Of a DNA stretch of 64,000 nt, positions 25,739 through 35,127 are shown in pieces (within the stretch, counting starts at the first letter, position 1; every line of letters starts with the position of its first letter). The notes beneath the pieces were generated by a model. It worked only from the letters and a program-made list of their open reading frames with translations, was not told the DNA's origin and did not search any database. Where the stretch lies: NCBI GenBank assembly GCA_026414565.1, contig JAOAIT010000049.1, forward strand, positions 1 through 64,000. Reading direction: 5' to 3'. The position numbers were made by a program, and so were the translations under genes. This DNA comes from Verrucomicrobiia bacterium (lineage in GTDB: Bacteria > Verrucomicrobiota > Verrucomicrobiia > Limisphaerales > Fontisphaeraceae).

Positions 25739-26908
25739 ATGAAACAGATGTCATGGCTGCTGGCTGGCGCCCTGCTGGGTGGGGCGACGGGTTTGTTTGC
25801 TGCAGATGCCTTCAACGGCTTGGACATGGGCATGGGCAACTTGTTCCGCGTTTCCAAGGCCGAAAGCCGCTCCATCAGCCCGGAAAACTTCACCGGCGAA
25901 AAAGGCCGGGGCGGCATGGCCACCGAAGGCACAGGTAAAAATGCGGCCCGCGAACTGGGGCAGGGCTGGAAGGTCTCCCCTTCCGTGCGAATTGCCGCCG
26001 GACAAACCTTTACCTTGGGGGAAATCAAAGGCCCGGGCATGATTCAAAGCATCTGGATGACGCCCACGGGCAACTGGCGCAAATCCATCCTGCGTTTTTA
26101 CTGGGATGACGAGCCGACCCCCTCGGTGGAGTGTCCGGTGGGCGATTTCTTTGCCATGGGCTGGGGGCAGTACAGCCAGCTCAGCTCGCTGGCGGTCTGC
26201 GTCAACCCGGGCAGCGCGTTTAATTGTTACTGGCCCATGCCCTTCCGCAAAAAGGCGCGCATCACCATGGAGAACATTGATGGCCGCGACATGGTGTTGT
26301 ACTACCAGATCAATTACACCCTGGCGCCGGTGCCCCGTGATGCCGCTTATTTTCATGCCCAATACCGGCAGGAAAAGCCCCTCAAACAAAAGGGGCTTTA
26401 CACCATTTTGGACGGCGTCAGAGGCGAGGGCCATTATGTCGGCACCTATCTCGCCTGGCAGGTGCACAGCCCGGGCTGGTGGGGCGAGGGAGAAATCAAG
26501 TTCTATCTGGATGGCGACAAGGACTGGCCCACCATCTGCGGCACGGGCACCGAGGATTATTTCTGCGGCTCCTATAATTTCGAGGTGCGCGACTGGCAGG
26601 ACAACAAAAAACGCAATTACGGCGTCTTCAACACCCCTTACTCCGGTCTCCATCAGGTCATCCCGCCCAATCAAATCTACGAGGTGGGACAGCGCTTTGG
26701 ACTGTATCGCTGGCACATCCCCGACCCGGTGCGCTTCAAAAAGGATTTGCGCGTGACCATTCAGGCGCTGGGCTGGCAGGAGGGCGGGCGTTACCTCCAG
26801 CTCCAGGATGACATCGCCTCGGTGGCCTATTGGTATCAGAAGGAGCCGCATGCGCCCTTCCCCACGCTCCCTTCGGCCAAAGACCTCGAGTATCCCGCCA
26901 AGCCATGA
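25739..26908 (+). CDS. GH172-family (DUF2961) secreted glycoside hydrolase
   Basis: This 389-residue protein has a signal peptide (WLLAGALLGGATGLFAAD). The DUF2961/GH172 fold is indicated by IKGPGMIQSIWMTP, LRFYWDDEPTPSVECPVGDFF, the CGTGTEDYFCGSYNF block (Glu at residue 272, near the catalytic Glu of characterised members) and the final LYRWHIPDPVRF...VTIQALGW. Characterised GH172 enzymes act on fructofuranosides or D-arabinofuranosides, including D-arabinan. Its stop overlaps the start of the FAH-family gene (ATGA), so both are made together. Confidence 0.85.
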   Translation: MKQMSWLLAGALLGGATGLFAADAFNGLDMGMGNLFRVSKAESRSISPENFTGEKGRGGMATEGTGKNAARELGQGWKVSPSVRIAAGQTFTLGEIKGPGMIQSIWMTPTGNWRKSILRFYWDDEPTPSVECPVGDFFAMGWGQYSQLSSLAVCVNPGSAFNCYWPMPFRKKARITMENIDGRDMVLYYQINYTLAPVPRDAAYFHAQYRQEKPLKQKGLYTILDGVRGEGHYVGTYLAWQVHSPGWWGEGEIKFYLDGDKDWPTICGTGTEDYFCGSYNFEVRDWQDNKKRNYGVFNTPYSGLHQVIPPNQIYEVGQRFGLYRWHIPDPVRFKKDLRVTIQALGWQEGGRYLQLQDDIASVAYWYQKEPHAPFPTLPSAKDLEYPAKP

Positions 26909-27765
26909 AGCTCTGCCGATTTGTCACCGAAGCGGATGCCGTTCCACGCCCGGGGCTGGTGACCGAAGGGACGGCGGTGCTGGATCTGACCGCCGCCGGC
27001 ATCTTCAGCGTGGCGCAAATCCTGGAAGTGGACAGTCCGGCGGAGCTGGCCGCCTCGCTGGCCCGCCGGAGCCTGCCACGCCTGGCCCTGGCGGACGTCA
27101 GACTCCAATGCCCCCTGGACCGTCAGGAAATCTGGGCGGCCGGGGTCACCTACCTGCGCAGCAAGACGGCGCGCATGGAGGAGTCGGCCCTCAGCGCCAG
27201 CGCCTATGACCGGGTTTACGCGGCGCCGCGGCCGGAATTGTTCTTCAAATCCCTCCCGGACAAGGTGGTGGGGCCGGGTCATCCGGTGGGCATTCGCTCG
27301 GATGCCCGCTGGAGCGTGCCCGAGCCGGAGCTTGCCTTGGTCTTCAATTCACGGGGACGCCTGGCCGGTATCACCCTGGGCAATGACATGAGCAGCCGCG
27401 ATATCGAAGGGGAAAACCCGCTTTACCTCCCCCAGGCCAAAATCTACCGCTTCTCCTGCGCCGTGGGCCCGTGGATACACGTGGGAGCCGACGAGACCGA
27501 GGCCCGGCGCTGGACCATCCATTTGGAAATCACCCGTCAGGGCAGGGAGGTCTTCAAGGGGGAAACGCCGGTGGACCGGCTCAAACGGCGTTTTGACGAA
27601 TTGGGCGGTTATCTTTTTCGCTGTCAGGAGTTTCCGCATGGCGCTGTGCTGCTCACCGGCACGGGCATTGTGCCGCCGGACAGTTTCACCTTGGAACCCG
27701 GGGATCACATTGCCATCTCCGCCGAGGGGGTGGGGCGGTTGGAAAACCCGGTCATGGTGGTGTAA
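26905..27765 (+). CDS. Fumarylacetoacetate-hydrolase family enzyme (possibly KdaD-like)
   Basis: This 286-residue protein has an FAH fold. The metal-binding region WSVPEPELALVF supplies the Glu pair, and the conserved LGNDMSSRDIEGENPLYLPQAK stretch follows. The C-terminal block is LLTGTGIVPPDSFTLEPGDHI. The GENPLYLPQAK form is the type I associate with 2-keto-3-deoxy-D-arabinonate dehydratases and related sugar-acid enzymes, rather than with tyrosine breakdown; that is from memory and not certain. The start ATG (26905) lies in the stop of the GH172 gene. Coupling to a sugar hydrolase fits a sugar-acid role. Confidence 0.8.
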   Translation: MKLCRFVTEADAVPRPGLVTEGTAVLDLTAAGIFSVAQILEVDSPAELAASLARRSLPRLALADVRLQCPLDRQEIWAAGVTYLRSKTARMEESALSASAYDRVYAAPRPELFFKSLPDKVVGPGHPVGIRSDARWSVPEPELALVFNSRGRLAGITLGNDMSSRDIEGENPLYLPQAKIYRFSCAVGPWIHVGADETEARRWTIHLEITRQGREVFKGETPVDRLKRRFDELGGYLFRCQEFPHGAVLLTGTGIVPPDSFTLEPGDHIAISAEGVGRLENPVMVV

Positions 27766-27773
27766 AAGGCAAT

Positions 27774-27799
27774 AAAAAAGGCCGGCCTTACCGCCGGCC
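27774..27799 (-). terminator. Intrinsic terminator for the aminotransferase gene
   Basis: A perfect 7-bp stem (27780-27786 with 27793-27799) and a 6-nt loop. On the minus strand it is followed by six T (27774-27779). It lies just downstream of the minus-strand aminotransferase stop at 27825. It may also slow read-through from the + strand. Confidence 0.7.
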
Positions 27800-27824
27800 C
27801 GCAAACGGCCTGATGCCCTGCGGC

Positions 27825-28913
27825 TTAGAGCTGCTTCATGGCATTGTCCAGGGCCTCATAGAGCTGTTGCATCGTGGCTTCCGTCTCGTCGCCCATGTTG
27901 GAGATGCGGAAGGTGGTGCCTTTGATTTTCCCGTAGCCCCCGTCAATGAGGAAGCCCTGTTCACGCACCAGCTTTTGCAGTTTCGGCACGTCCACCACCC
28001 GGCCCCCGGGCTTGGCGCCGTTGTTGATGCAGGTCAGGGTGACGCTCTCGTAACCCGGCTCGGGGAACAGCGTAAAGCCATGTTTGGCCGCCCAGGCGCG
28101 GGTCATTTCCGCCAGCTTCTTGTGGCGCGCAAAACGGGCCTCCAAACCTTCCTGGAAGATGTCCTCCAGCTTGGACGCCAGCGCAAACACATGCCCAATG
28201 CTGGGCGTGCTGGGGGTCATGTTCTGCTCCGCATTTTTTTGAAACTCCACGAAATCGAAGTAGTAGCCCCGATCCTTCATGGTCGCCGCCTTGGCCAGCG
28301 CGGCGGGCGAGCAGACAAACACCGTCATGCCCGGCGGCAGCGCAAAGGCCTTCTGCGTGCCGGCCAGCAGCACGTCCACCCCCAGCTTGTCAAACTCCAG
28401 CTTCACCGCCGTCATCGAGCTTACCGCGTCCACGATGAACATCACGTCAGGGTATTTCTTTTTCAGCTCCGCAATCTCATAAACGGGGCTCATCACGCCC
28501 GTCGAAGTCTCATTGTGGATGAGCGTCAGGGCGTCAAACTGCCCGGTGGCCAGTTTGGCGTCTATCTGCTCGGCGCGAATGGGAGAGCCCCAGGGGACTT
28601 GCAGCGGCTCCGCCGCCTTGCCACACCGCTGGGCCACATCATACCACTTGTCGGAAAACGCGCCGCACATGCAGTTCAAAACTTTTTTGGCCACCAGATT
28701 GCGAATGGCCGCTTCCATGACGCCCCAGGCCGACGAGGTGCTCAAATAAACCAGTTGCCTGGTGTGGAGCAGGGCCTGCAGTTGCGGCTGGATTTTCGCA
28801 TACAGGTCTTTGAACGCCTGGCTGCGATGGCCAATCATGGGGGTGCAAAAGGCCCGGAAAGTCTTTTCACTGACTTCCACCGGCCCCGGTATGTGCAGTT
28901 TTACATGAGCCAT
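27825..28913 (-). CDS. Class V aminotransferase (alanine/serine-glyoxylate type)
   Basis: This 362-residue PLP enzyme starts with the typical IPGPVEVSEKTFRAFCTPMIGHRS. Further hallmarks are YLSTSSAWGVMEAAIRNL, HNETSTGVMSP, the PLP-contacting Asp in FIVDAVSSM and the Schiff-base Lys in AGTQKAFALPPGM. These fit the alanine-glyoxylate/serine-glyoxylate/phosphoserine-like branch of class V. Substrate cannot be decided from sequence alone. ATG 28913 was chosen because homology begins there. It is monocistronic, with its own terminator. Confidence 0.85.
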   Translation of the reverse strand: MAHVKLHIPGPVEVSEKTFRAFCTPMIGHRSQAFKDLYAKIQPQLQALLHTRQLVYLSTSSAWGVMEAAIRNLVAKKVLNCMCGAFSDKWYDVAQRCGKAAEPLQVPWGSPIRAEQIDAKLATGQFDALTLIHNETSTGVMSPVYEIAELKKKYPDVMFIVDAVSSMTAVKLEFDKLGVDVLLAGTQKAFALPPGMTVFVCSPAALAKAATMKDRGYYFDFVEFQKNAEQNMTPSTPSIGHVFALASKLEDIFQEGLEARFARHKKLAEMTRAWAAKHGFTLFPEPGYESVTLTCINNGAKPGGRVVDVPKLQKLVREQGFLIDGGYGKIKGTTFRISNMGDETEATMQQLYEALDNAMKQL

Positions 28914-29119
28914 AATGCAAATGGAGTAGCACACGGCGATGCCGCGCGCGAGAGATTCATTCCCCAAAGCCCTGCCAAAGGCAAGCCGGTTGTTGGGGCC
29001 GGCCGCCCCCAGATTTCATTTTTTGTTCGAGTCCAGGGTTGACTTGGGCGCCAAGGAGGGATAATGGACTTTTTGTGTCATGATGACACGGGGGCCGATG
29101 CTCCAAGTAATGTGAAAAT

Positions 29120-30118
29120 ATGATACGGTCTTTTGCCTTTACCACCCAGGGGCGCCTGCACATGCGGGACATCCAGCCCTTCCTGATGCCCACACTGCTG
29201 GCGGACACCAATCTTTTCCTGTGGGTGGATTTGGAGAATGCCTCCGCCGAGGAGGCCAAACTGGTCTTGGAGGACATCTTTCACTTCCATCCCCTGAGCA
29301 TCGAGGACTGCGTGATGGAGAGCCAGTCGCCGAAGGTGGAGGAGTACCAGCCCAAGGAGGAGGACCGGTTCAGCCCCTACCTGTTCATGGTCATCCATGC
29401 GGTGGACTACAGCCGGAAAGACGGCGTGTTTGCCACCAGCGAGTTGAACTTCTTTCTGGGACGCAATTTTCTGGTGACCTACCATGATTTGCCACAGCGG
29501 AGCGTCCAGGCCCTGGAGGAGCGCTGCCTGCGGAGCAACATCCACATCGCGCGCGCGCCCGACCGGGTGGCGCACAGCCTGCTGGATGCCCTGGTGGACA
29601 ATTACAAGCCGGCGCTGGAGGAGCTGGCGCTGGAAATTGCCGAGCTGGAGCAGCAGGTGGTCCAGGGCAGCGGGCCGCAGGTGCTCAATAAAATCCTGCA
29701 GGCCAAAAAGGAGGTCATGCACCTGCGGCAGATCATCTCGCCCCAGCGGGAGGTGCTGGCCCGCTTCGCACGGGGCGAGTTCAAACTGATCCGGGCCCAC
29801 ATGGTGCCCTACTACCGCGACGTTTATGACGGGTTGTTCCGCATTTACGAGCTGGCGCAGACCTACGATGACCGCCTGACCGGCGTCTTGCAGGTGTATC
29901 TCAACCTCTCCGCCAACCGTACCAGCGAAGTGGTGAAGCTCCTGACGCTGATCACGGTGATCACCACCCCCCTGATGCTGGTGGGCACGTGGTACGGTAT
30001 GAACTTCAAAAACATGCCGGAGCTGGACTGGCAGTACGGATATCTGCTGGCCTTCGGCGTGACGGTCGTGGCCACGGTTTTAACCTTTTGGTACTTTAAA
30101 AAACGCCATTGGTTCTGA
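29120..30118 (+). CDS. corA: CorA-family magnesium/cobalt transporter
   Basis: This 332-residue protein has a large cytoplasmic N-terminal domain (FLWVDLENASAEEAKLVLEDIFHFHPLSIEDC) and a long coiled helix region (LALEIAELEQQVVQG; AKKEVMHLRQIISPQREVLARF). Two C-terminal membrane helices carry the invariant GMN in TWYGMNFKNMPELDWQYGY. The protein ends with the usual short basic tail. Only 2 nt separate it from the following NtrB-like kinase, so they may share a transcript, although a functional link is not obvious. Confidence 0.92.
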   Translation: MIRSFAFTTQGRLHMRDIQPFLMPTLLADTNLFLWVDLENASAEEAKLVLEDIFHFHPLSIEDCVMESQSPKVEEYQPKEEDRFSPYLFMVIHAVDYSRKDGVFATSELNFFLGRNFLVTYHDLPQRSVQALEERCLRSNIHIARAPDRVAHSLLDALVDNYKPALEELALEIAELEQQVVQGSGPQVLNKILQAKKEVMHLRQIISPQREVLARFARGEFKLIRAHMVPYYRDVYDGLFRIYELAQTYDDRLTGVLQVYLNLSANRTSEVVKLLTLITVITTPLMLVGTWYGMNFKNMPELDWQYGYLLAFGVTVVATVLTFWYFKKRHWF

Positions 30119-30120
30119 GT

Positions 30121-31410
30121 ATGCCGGGCAGCAAGTCCAATTTTTTGGATAAAGTGCTGGGCCGCATCGGGCGGCTGGACCAGGAAGGCCTGCAATCCGT
30201 CGTCCAACGCCTGGCCCGCGAGCGCAATTTCCTGGAGACGCTCTTTAACACCATTGAGGACGGCATCCTGGTGGTGGATGAAAACGGCAGGATCATCTAC
30301 TTCAATCAATCGGTCACCCGGCTCCTGGGGCTGGCGCCGGAGGCCACCGAAGGCCAGAGTCTGGAGCGTTTTCTGCCGGAGCTGGACTGGAAAAAGGTCC
30401 TGAATTTTGACCACCAGGGGGGGCAGCGGGTCGTGCGGATGGAGTTGGAGGTTAATTTTCCGCGGCCGCGGTATTTGTGGCTCTATGCGGCCCCGCTGGA
30501 CGGCGAGGCGGCCGGCAGTCTGGGGGTGGCCTTGATTCTGCATGACGCCACCGAGACGCGGCAGAAGACCTTCGAGGCCATTGAAAGCGAGCGGGTGCAG
30601 GCCCTGACTCTGCTGGCGGCCAGTGTGGCCCATGAAATTGGCAATCCGCTCAATGCGTTGCACATCCATCTGCAACTGATGGAGCGGGAGTGCAAAAAAT
30701 TGCGCGCCCTCCACGAGCCGGCACCCATGCCCGCCACCACGGCGGGGCGCGGGCGGCGGAAGACAGGCCGGACGGGCGCCCGGGACGAAGCGGGGGCGGA
30801 GGCGCTGACCCGGCTGGAGAAATATCTGGAGGTGGCCAAAGGTGAGATTGGGCGCCTGGATTACATCATCACGGAGTTTTTGCAGGCGATGCGGCCCACC
30901 GCGCCCCAGATGAAACTGGGCAGCCTGAACGAGGCGGTGGAGGCGACGCTGGCCCTGTTGCAGCCGGAGCTGGACAACCGGGGAATTACGGTGCAGTTGC
31001 GGCTGGCGCGCCACCTCTCACCCGTGGCGCATGATCCGGTTCAAATCAAACAGGTCCTGGTCAATCTGGTGAAGAACGCCATGCAGGCCATGAGCCAGGG
31101 CGGAGTCCTGACCCTGGCCACCGGCGAAAGCGGCGAAGAGGCCTGGATCGAAGTCCGCGATACCGGCGGCGGCATCCCCAAAGAGACCCTGAGCCGCTTG
31201 TTTGAGCCGTTTTTCACCACCAAAAAGAAGGGCACGGGGCTGGGATTGATGATCGTGCAGCGGATTGTTCGCGGGCACGGCGGCCGGATTGAAATTGAAA
31301 GCCAGGCGGGGCAGGGGAGCACTTTCCGCGTGATTCTGCCCCGCCACCAGCGGCCGCCCCGGTTGTTGGAGGCGCCAGCGGTGGTGGAGACGGAGGCCAA
31401 GCCAACTTAA
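30121..31410 (+). CDS. NtrB-type PAS histidine kinase
   Basis: This 429-residue soluble kinase has a PAS domain (residues ~40-150: LFNTIEDGILVVDENGRIIYFNQSVTRLLG). HisKA contains SVAHEIGNPLNALHIHLQLME, and HATPase_c shows LVNLVKNAMQAM, VRDTGGGIP and FEPFFTTKKKGTGLGLMIVQ. A basic low-complexity insert (GRGRRKTGRTGARDEAG) sits just after the phospho-His helix. It has no membrane helices, so it senses an intracellular cue. The sigma-54 activator gene starts 3 nt after its stop, and the pair surely works together. Confidence 0.9.
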   Translation: MPGSKSNFLDKVLGRIGRLDQEGLQSVVQRLARERNFLETLFNTIEDGILVVDENGRIIYFNQSVTRLLGLAPEATEGQSLERFLPELDWKKVLNFDHQGGQRVVRMELEVNFPRPRYLWLYAAPLDGEAAGSLGVALILHDATETRQKTFEAIESERVQALTLLAASVAHEIGNPLNALHIHLQLMERECKKLRALHEPAPMPATTAGRGRRKTGRTGARDEAGAEALTRLEKYLEVAKGEIGRLDYIITEFLQAMRPTAPQMKLGSLNEAVEATLALLQPELDNRGITVQLRLARHLSPVAHDPVQIKQVLVNLVKNAMQAMSQGGVLTLATGESGEEAWIEVRDTGGGIPKETLSRLFEPFFTTKKKGTGLGLMIVQRIVRGHGGRIEIESQAGQGSTFRVILPRHQRPPRLLEAPAVVETEAKPT

Positions 31411-31413
31411 GCC

Positions 31414-32787
31414 ATGGAAAAGCCAACCTTGTTGATTGTGGATGACGAGAAGCCCACCCGCGAAGGGTTGCGGGCCGCCCTCGAGGAGCGTTACGACGTG
31501 TACGTGGCCGAGGACGCCCGGGCGGCCATGGAGCTGTTGGAGCGGGATCATTTTGATGTGTTGTTAACCGACCTGCGGCTCCCGGGCGAGGACGGCCTGG
31601 CTTTGATTGCCCGGGCCAAATCGCTCCCGCGGCCGCCGGTGTGTCTGCTCATGACGGCCTACGGTTCGGAGGATGTGGCGGTGGCGGCCATGAAACGCGG
31701 CGCCGATGACTACATCGCCAAAGGCCGCCTCCAGATTGACGAGCTGGAGCTGCGCATTGCCCGGGCCCTCCGGCAGCAGCGCCTGGAGAGTGAGAATCAA
31801 AACCTTCGCCAGCAGCTGGACCAGAAATACGGACTGGAAAACATCATTGGCGCCTCCCCCGCCATGCAGGAGGTCTTTGAGACGGTCCGGCAGGTGGCGC
31901 CCACCCGGGCCACGGTGCTGATTCATGGCGAAAGCGGCACGGGCAAGGAGCTGATCGCCAAGGCCATCCATCAGCTCAGCCCCCGGGCCCGCAATCCCAT
32001 GGTCACTGTTCACTGCGCCGCGCTGGCGCCGACACTGTTGGAGAGCGAATTGTTCGGGCACGAAAAGGGCGCCTTCACGGGAGCCCATGAGCGGCGGATC
32101 GGCCGCTTCGAGCAGGCGCAGGGAGGCACGCTTTTCCTGGACGAAATCGGGGAGATTGACGCCACCATTCAAATCAAGCTCCTGCGATTCTTGGGCGAAA
32201 GAACCTTCGAGCGGGTGGGCTCCAACAAGACCATCACCGCGGATGTCCGCCTGCTGGCGGCCACCAACAAAAACCTGGCCGAGCTGGTGGCCGCTGGAAA
32301 GTTCCGCGAAGACCTCTTTTTCCGCCTGCGCGTGGTGGAGATTTATCTGCCCCCCCTGCGGGAGCGGCGCGGCGACATCCCGCTGCTGGCGATGGCCTTT
32401 TTGCGCGAGTTTGCGCGTGAAAACAACAAACCGGTGCGCGAGTTTTCCCCGGAGGCGATGGAGGTGCTGCTCGAGCACAACTGGCCGGGCAACGTGCGCG
32501 AGCTGCGCACCGCCGTGGAGCATGCGGTGGTGCTGTGCCGGGGGGAGCGAATCCTGCCGCGGGATTTGCCGGCCTCGGTGCGCAAGCAGGAAAACCCCCT
32601 GCCGGTGTCACGCGAGAAGGCGCCCGGCCCGCTGCCGGCCATGACCATCCGGGATGCGGAAAAGCAGTTGATCATTCGCGCCCTGGAGGAAAGCAACGGC
32701 AACCGGGCGGAGGCCGCCCGGCGGGTGGGCATCAGCCGGCGGACGTTCTATCGGAAACTCAAGGAATACCAGCTTGAGCATTTGTGA
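31414..32787 (+). CDS. NtrC-type sigma-54-dependent response regulator
   Basis: This 457-residue regulator has a receiver ([14 protein letters not shown]; phospho-Asp in [13 protein letters not shown] near ADDYIAKG) and an AAA+ domain. The AAA+ domain shows Walker A GESGTGKE, the sigma-54-contacting GAFTGA loop and [10 protein letters not shown] Fis-type HTH closes the protein ([28 protein letters not shown]). It activates sigma-54 promoters when phosphorylated by its partner kinase. The consensus sigma-54 promoter in front of fliW is an obvious candidate target, which would make it FleR/FlrC-like, but the two loci are 25 kb apart. Confidence 0.92.
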   Translation: MEKPTLLIVDDEKPTREGLRAALEERYDVYVAEDARAAMELLERDHFDVLLTDLRLPGEDGLALIARAKSLPRPPVCLLMTAYGSEDVAVAAMKRGADDYIAKGRLQIDELELRIARALRQQRLESENQNLRQQLDQKYGLENIIGASPAMQEVFETVRQVAPTRATVLIHGESGTGKELIAKAIHQLSPRARNPMVTVHCAALAPTLLESELFGHEKGAFTGAHERRIGRFEQAQGGTLFLDEIGEIDATIQIKLLRFLGERTFERVGSNKTITADVRLLAATNKNLAELVAAGKFREDLFFRLRVVEIYLPPLRERRGDIPLLAMAFLREFARENNKPVREFSPEAMEVLLEHNWPGNVRELRTAVEHAVVLCRGERILPRDLPASVRKQENPLPVSREKAPGPLPAMTIRDAEKQLIIRALEESNGNRAEAARRVGISRRTFYRKLKEYQLEHL

Positions 32788-32847
32788 GGGCGCACCGCCC
32801 CCCTTGCGGGCGTCCTCCGCGCCGCCCGGGCCTGCCGCGGCCGCGCT

Positions 32848-33951
32848 TCATCCCTCGGCGGCCGGGCTGGCGGTGACTTCCTGAAGCTGGTGTTTCTCGC
32901 GGAAAGTGATGTACACCACCCCCCCGGCGAGACTCCAGAGCAGGAAACCGGCATAAGCCAGCAGCGACAGGGAAAGGGCGGTGGTCGAGGGCGCGCCGAT
33001 GGCCGGGCCGCTGAGAAGCAGCACGAACAAGTTTTCCCGCACCCCCAACCCGCTGGGCGTGATGGGCAGGGCGGCAATGCAAATGATCATGGGCACCAAC
33101 AGCAGGTAAAGCGATGGGGGGATGCCCAGTCCCAGTCCCCGGCCCAACGCCCAGTATTGACCCACGCAGACCACATTCAGCAGCATGGACAGCGCGAGCG
33201 CCTTGAGCAGAAAACCCGGGGCGCGGCCAAATTCCCGGCAGCTTTCCAGCAGTTTCTCGAGCCATTCGCCCCGCGGCAGCCGCCGCAGAAGCTGCCGCGC
33301 GCCGGGCCAGCGGCGCGAAAGCCCCCCCCAGAAGGCCAGCACGGCCAGCACGCTGCAGCCGCACAGCATGGCCAGAATCAAGGCGGCGGTCACGCCAAGG
33401 CTTTCTTGGGTGGCCAGCAGGGGCAGATGAAACAACATCATGAGGCCGGCAAAGAGCAGCATGCTCCACAAGCCGATAAGCCGGTCCACAACCACCGTCA
33501 TGACGGCTTCCGGCTTTTTGTGATGAGTTTCGCGTGCGGCGTAGTAGGCCTTGATGAGATCGCCGCCGGTGGAACCCAGCATGAAGGAATTGAAAAAGTG
33601 GGCCACCAGCGAAATCTCGGCCGCGCGGGCAAACGACAAATCCAGGCCGTGGACGCGCAGGGCCATGCGCCATCGCTGGATGCCCAGCAGGAGGGTGCCG
33701 CCCATGAAAAGCAGACTCAGGACAAAGGCGGCGGGCTGCACCTGCCGCAACTCGCTCCACAGCGCCGGGGGGCCCAGTCGCCAGGCGGCCCGCCATTGCT
33801 CCCAGCGGCTCAGCTCCTCCCAATTTTCGCCCTGGGCCGTCAGGGCCAGGCGGCCTTCATTCATGAAAATGGCGTGAAAAATCCAGCCCATCAGCAGCGC
33901 GCACACCGTCAGCCGCCAGCCGATGCGCCAAAGTTTTCGTGCCTTGCTCAC
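32848..33951 (-). CDS. Flippase-like integral membrane protein (LPG synthase TM / UPF0104 type)
   Basis: This 367-residue protein has about eight membrane helices. It carries family features such as LLLGIQRWRMALRVHGLDLSF, the STGGDLIKAYYA motif near residue 140 and TVVVDRLIGLW. The C-terminal ITPSGLGVRENLFVLLL block follows. This family includes the membrane part of MprF and AglD-type proteins and is linked to lipid or lipid-linked sugar translocation. GTG at 33951 was chosen: it overlaps the stop of the preceding isomerase gene (GTGA), which indicates translational coupling. Longer upstream frames read through the isomerase gene and are rejected. Confidence 0.82.
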   Translation of the reverse strand: MSKARKLWRIGWRLTVCALLMGWIFHAIFMNEGRLALTAQGENWEELSRWEQWRAAWRLGPPALWSELRQVQPAAFVLSLLFMGGTLLLGIQRWRMALRVHGLDLSFARAAEISLVAHFFNSFMLGSTGGDLIKAYYAARETHHKKPEAVMTVVVDRLIGLWSMLLFAGLMMLFHLPLLATQESLGVTAALILAMLCGCSVLAVLAFWGGLSRRWPGARQLLRRLPRGEWLEKLLESCREFGRAPGFLLKALALSMLLNVVCVGQYWALGRGLGLGIPPSLYLLLVPMIICIAALPITPSGLGVRENLFVLLLSGPAIGAPSTTALSLSLLAYAGFLLWSLAGGVVYITFREKHQLQEVTASPAAEG

Positions 33952-34862
33952 ACTTCGCCCCACAGGGAGCGGATGTGCTCCCAACCACGCTGAACATCTG
34001 CCGTGGGCACCCACGGCCCCAGCTCCAGCACTTTGATGTGTTCCGGTTTCACCATTCCCGCCAACGCGGCAAAATCAATGCCCCCGGCCCCGGGCGGGAG
34101 GTGGTCGCGCCCCGGAAAACTGACATCATGAATGTGAAAGCCGGCCAGGCGGTCGGCCAGCGATTCCAGATGCAAACCGTGGTGAATGAAACCCAGGTTT
34201 TCCTTGATTTGGGCGTGCCCGGTATCGTGCCAGTACACCACGCTGGGCTGGTCAAACTCCCGGAAAAACAGCGGGAAATCCGTCTCAAACGGGATTTCCT
34301 CGAGGGCCTCGCGGTTTTCGATGCCCAGTTTGAGGCCGCGGGCCTCGGCTTCGCGCTGCAGCCGCCGCAGCAGCTCGTAGGCCGCGGCCAGGTAGGGCTC
34401 TTTGCGTTTCTCCCGTTTCTCCAGGACTTCGGCGCAGAGTTTTTCGTATTTGGGCGTGTCCCGCTGGCCCGCCTCGGCCATTTCCAGCAGGCGATCCGTG
34501 TAATCCTTCATGTCCACCTTGCCCATGTGCAGAACGACCAGCGGGGCCTTGACACGGACGGCGGTTTCAAAGGTCTTCAGAGTCTGGCGGAATGCCATCT
34601 CGCGCTCGCGGGGATCCTCGGAGGTGAACTTGAAAATGTTGGGCGCCGCGCGGTCCACGCCCATGGGCAGCGGGCAGAAGTTGTGCAGCGAGGAGATGCG
34701 GATTTCCCCGGCGTCCACCGCCTCAAAGATGCCCGGCAGCAGGCTGATGCGGATGCCGTGGCTCAGCTCGGCATATTCGAAGCCGAGCGAGCGGATCTCG
34801 CGCAGCATCAACCGTCCATCGATGTGCCGATGCGAATTCCAACAGGTGGAAAAGGAGTACAT
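33948..34862 (-). CDS. TIM-barrel sugar phosphate isomerase/epimerase
   Basis: This 304-residue AP-endonuclease-2/xylose-isomerase-like protein begins YSFSTCWNSHRHIDGR. Typical metal-ligand and barrel strands are visible: LVVLHMGKVDM, LKLGIENREALEEIP, VVYWHDTGHAQI, LAGFHIHDVSFPGRDH and HIKVLELGPWVP. Substrate is unknown. It is read after rpsU, but a strong terminator lies between them. Its own start is 11 nt past that hairpin, so it may rely on read-through or an unnoticed promoter. The membrane protein gene overlaps its stop. Confidence 0.82.
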   Translation of the reverse strand: MYSFSTCWNSHRHIDGRLMLREIRSLGFEYAELSHGIRISLLPGIFEAVDAGEIRISSLHNFCPLPMGVDRAAPNIFKFTSEDPREREMAFRQTLKTFETAVRVKAPLVVLHMGKVDMKDYTDRLLEMAEAGQRDTPKYEKLCAEVLEKREKRKEPYLAAAYELLRRLQREAEARGLKLGIENREALEEIPFETDFPLFFREFDQPSVVYWHDTGHAQIKENLGFIHHGLHLESLADRLAGFHIHDVSFPGRDHLPPGAGGIDFAALAGMVKPEHIKVLELGPWVPTADVQRGWEHIRSLWGEV

Positions 34863-34902
34863 AAAACAAAGCGCCGGGTGTGGCGGGGGCGCCACACCCG
34901 GC
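34863..34902 (-). terminator. Strong intrinsic terminator after rpsU
   Basis: A perfect 13-bp GC-rich stem (34873-34885 with 34890-34902) and a GGGG/CCCC loop. On the minus strand it is followed by a T-rich tail (GCTTTGTTTTAT). It sits between rpsU (ends 34930) and the isomerase start (34862), so it would terminate or attenuate transcription into the isomerase. Confidence 0.85.
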
Positions 34903-34929
34903 TGCACGTTCCAAACTGCACAAAGAGAG

Positions 34930-35127
34930 TTACAGGTCCGCGTAACGCGCGCTCAACATCGCGTTGAAGCGGGCCACTTTTTCCTTCCGGCGGCGCCGTT
35001 CACTCGGTTTCTCATAATGCCGGTGATTGCGCACCTCACGCAGGGTGCCTTCCCGGTCGAGCTTCTTTTTCAACCGGCGCAACGCGCGTTCAATCGATTC
35101 GCCTTTTTTCAGTCGTATCTCCGTCAC
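34930..35127 (-). CDS. rpsU: 30S ribosomal protein S21
   Basis: This 65-residue S21 begins TEIRLKKGESIERALRRLKKKLDREGTLREVR. The family's HYEKPSERRRRKEK basic stretch follows. S21 joins the small subunit near the anti-Shine-Dalgarno region and helps initiation. The upstream 270 bp (35128-35398) is shared with the divergent HzsA-like gene and contains an A/T-richer part (35215-35285) likely to hold the rpsU promoter. Confidence 0.95.
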   Translation of the reverse strand: MTEIRLKKGESIERALRRLKKKLDREGTLREVRNHRHYEKPSERRRRKEKVARFNAMLSARYADL

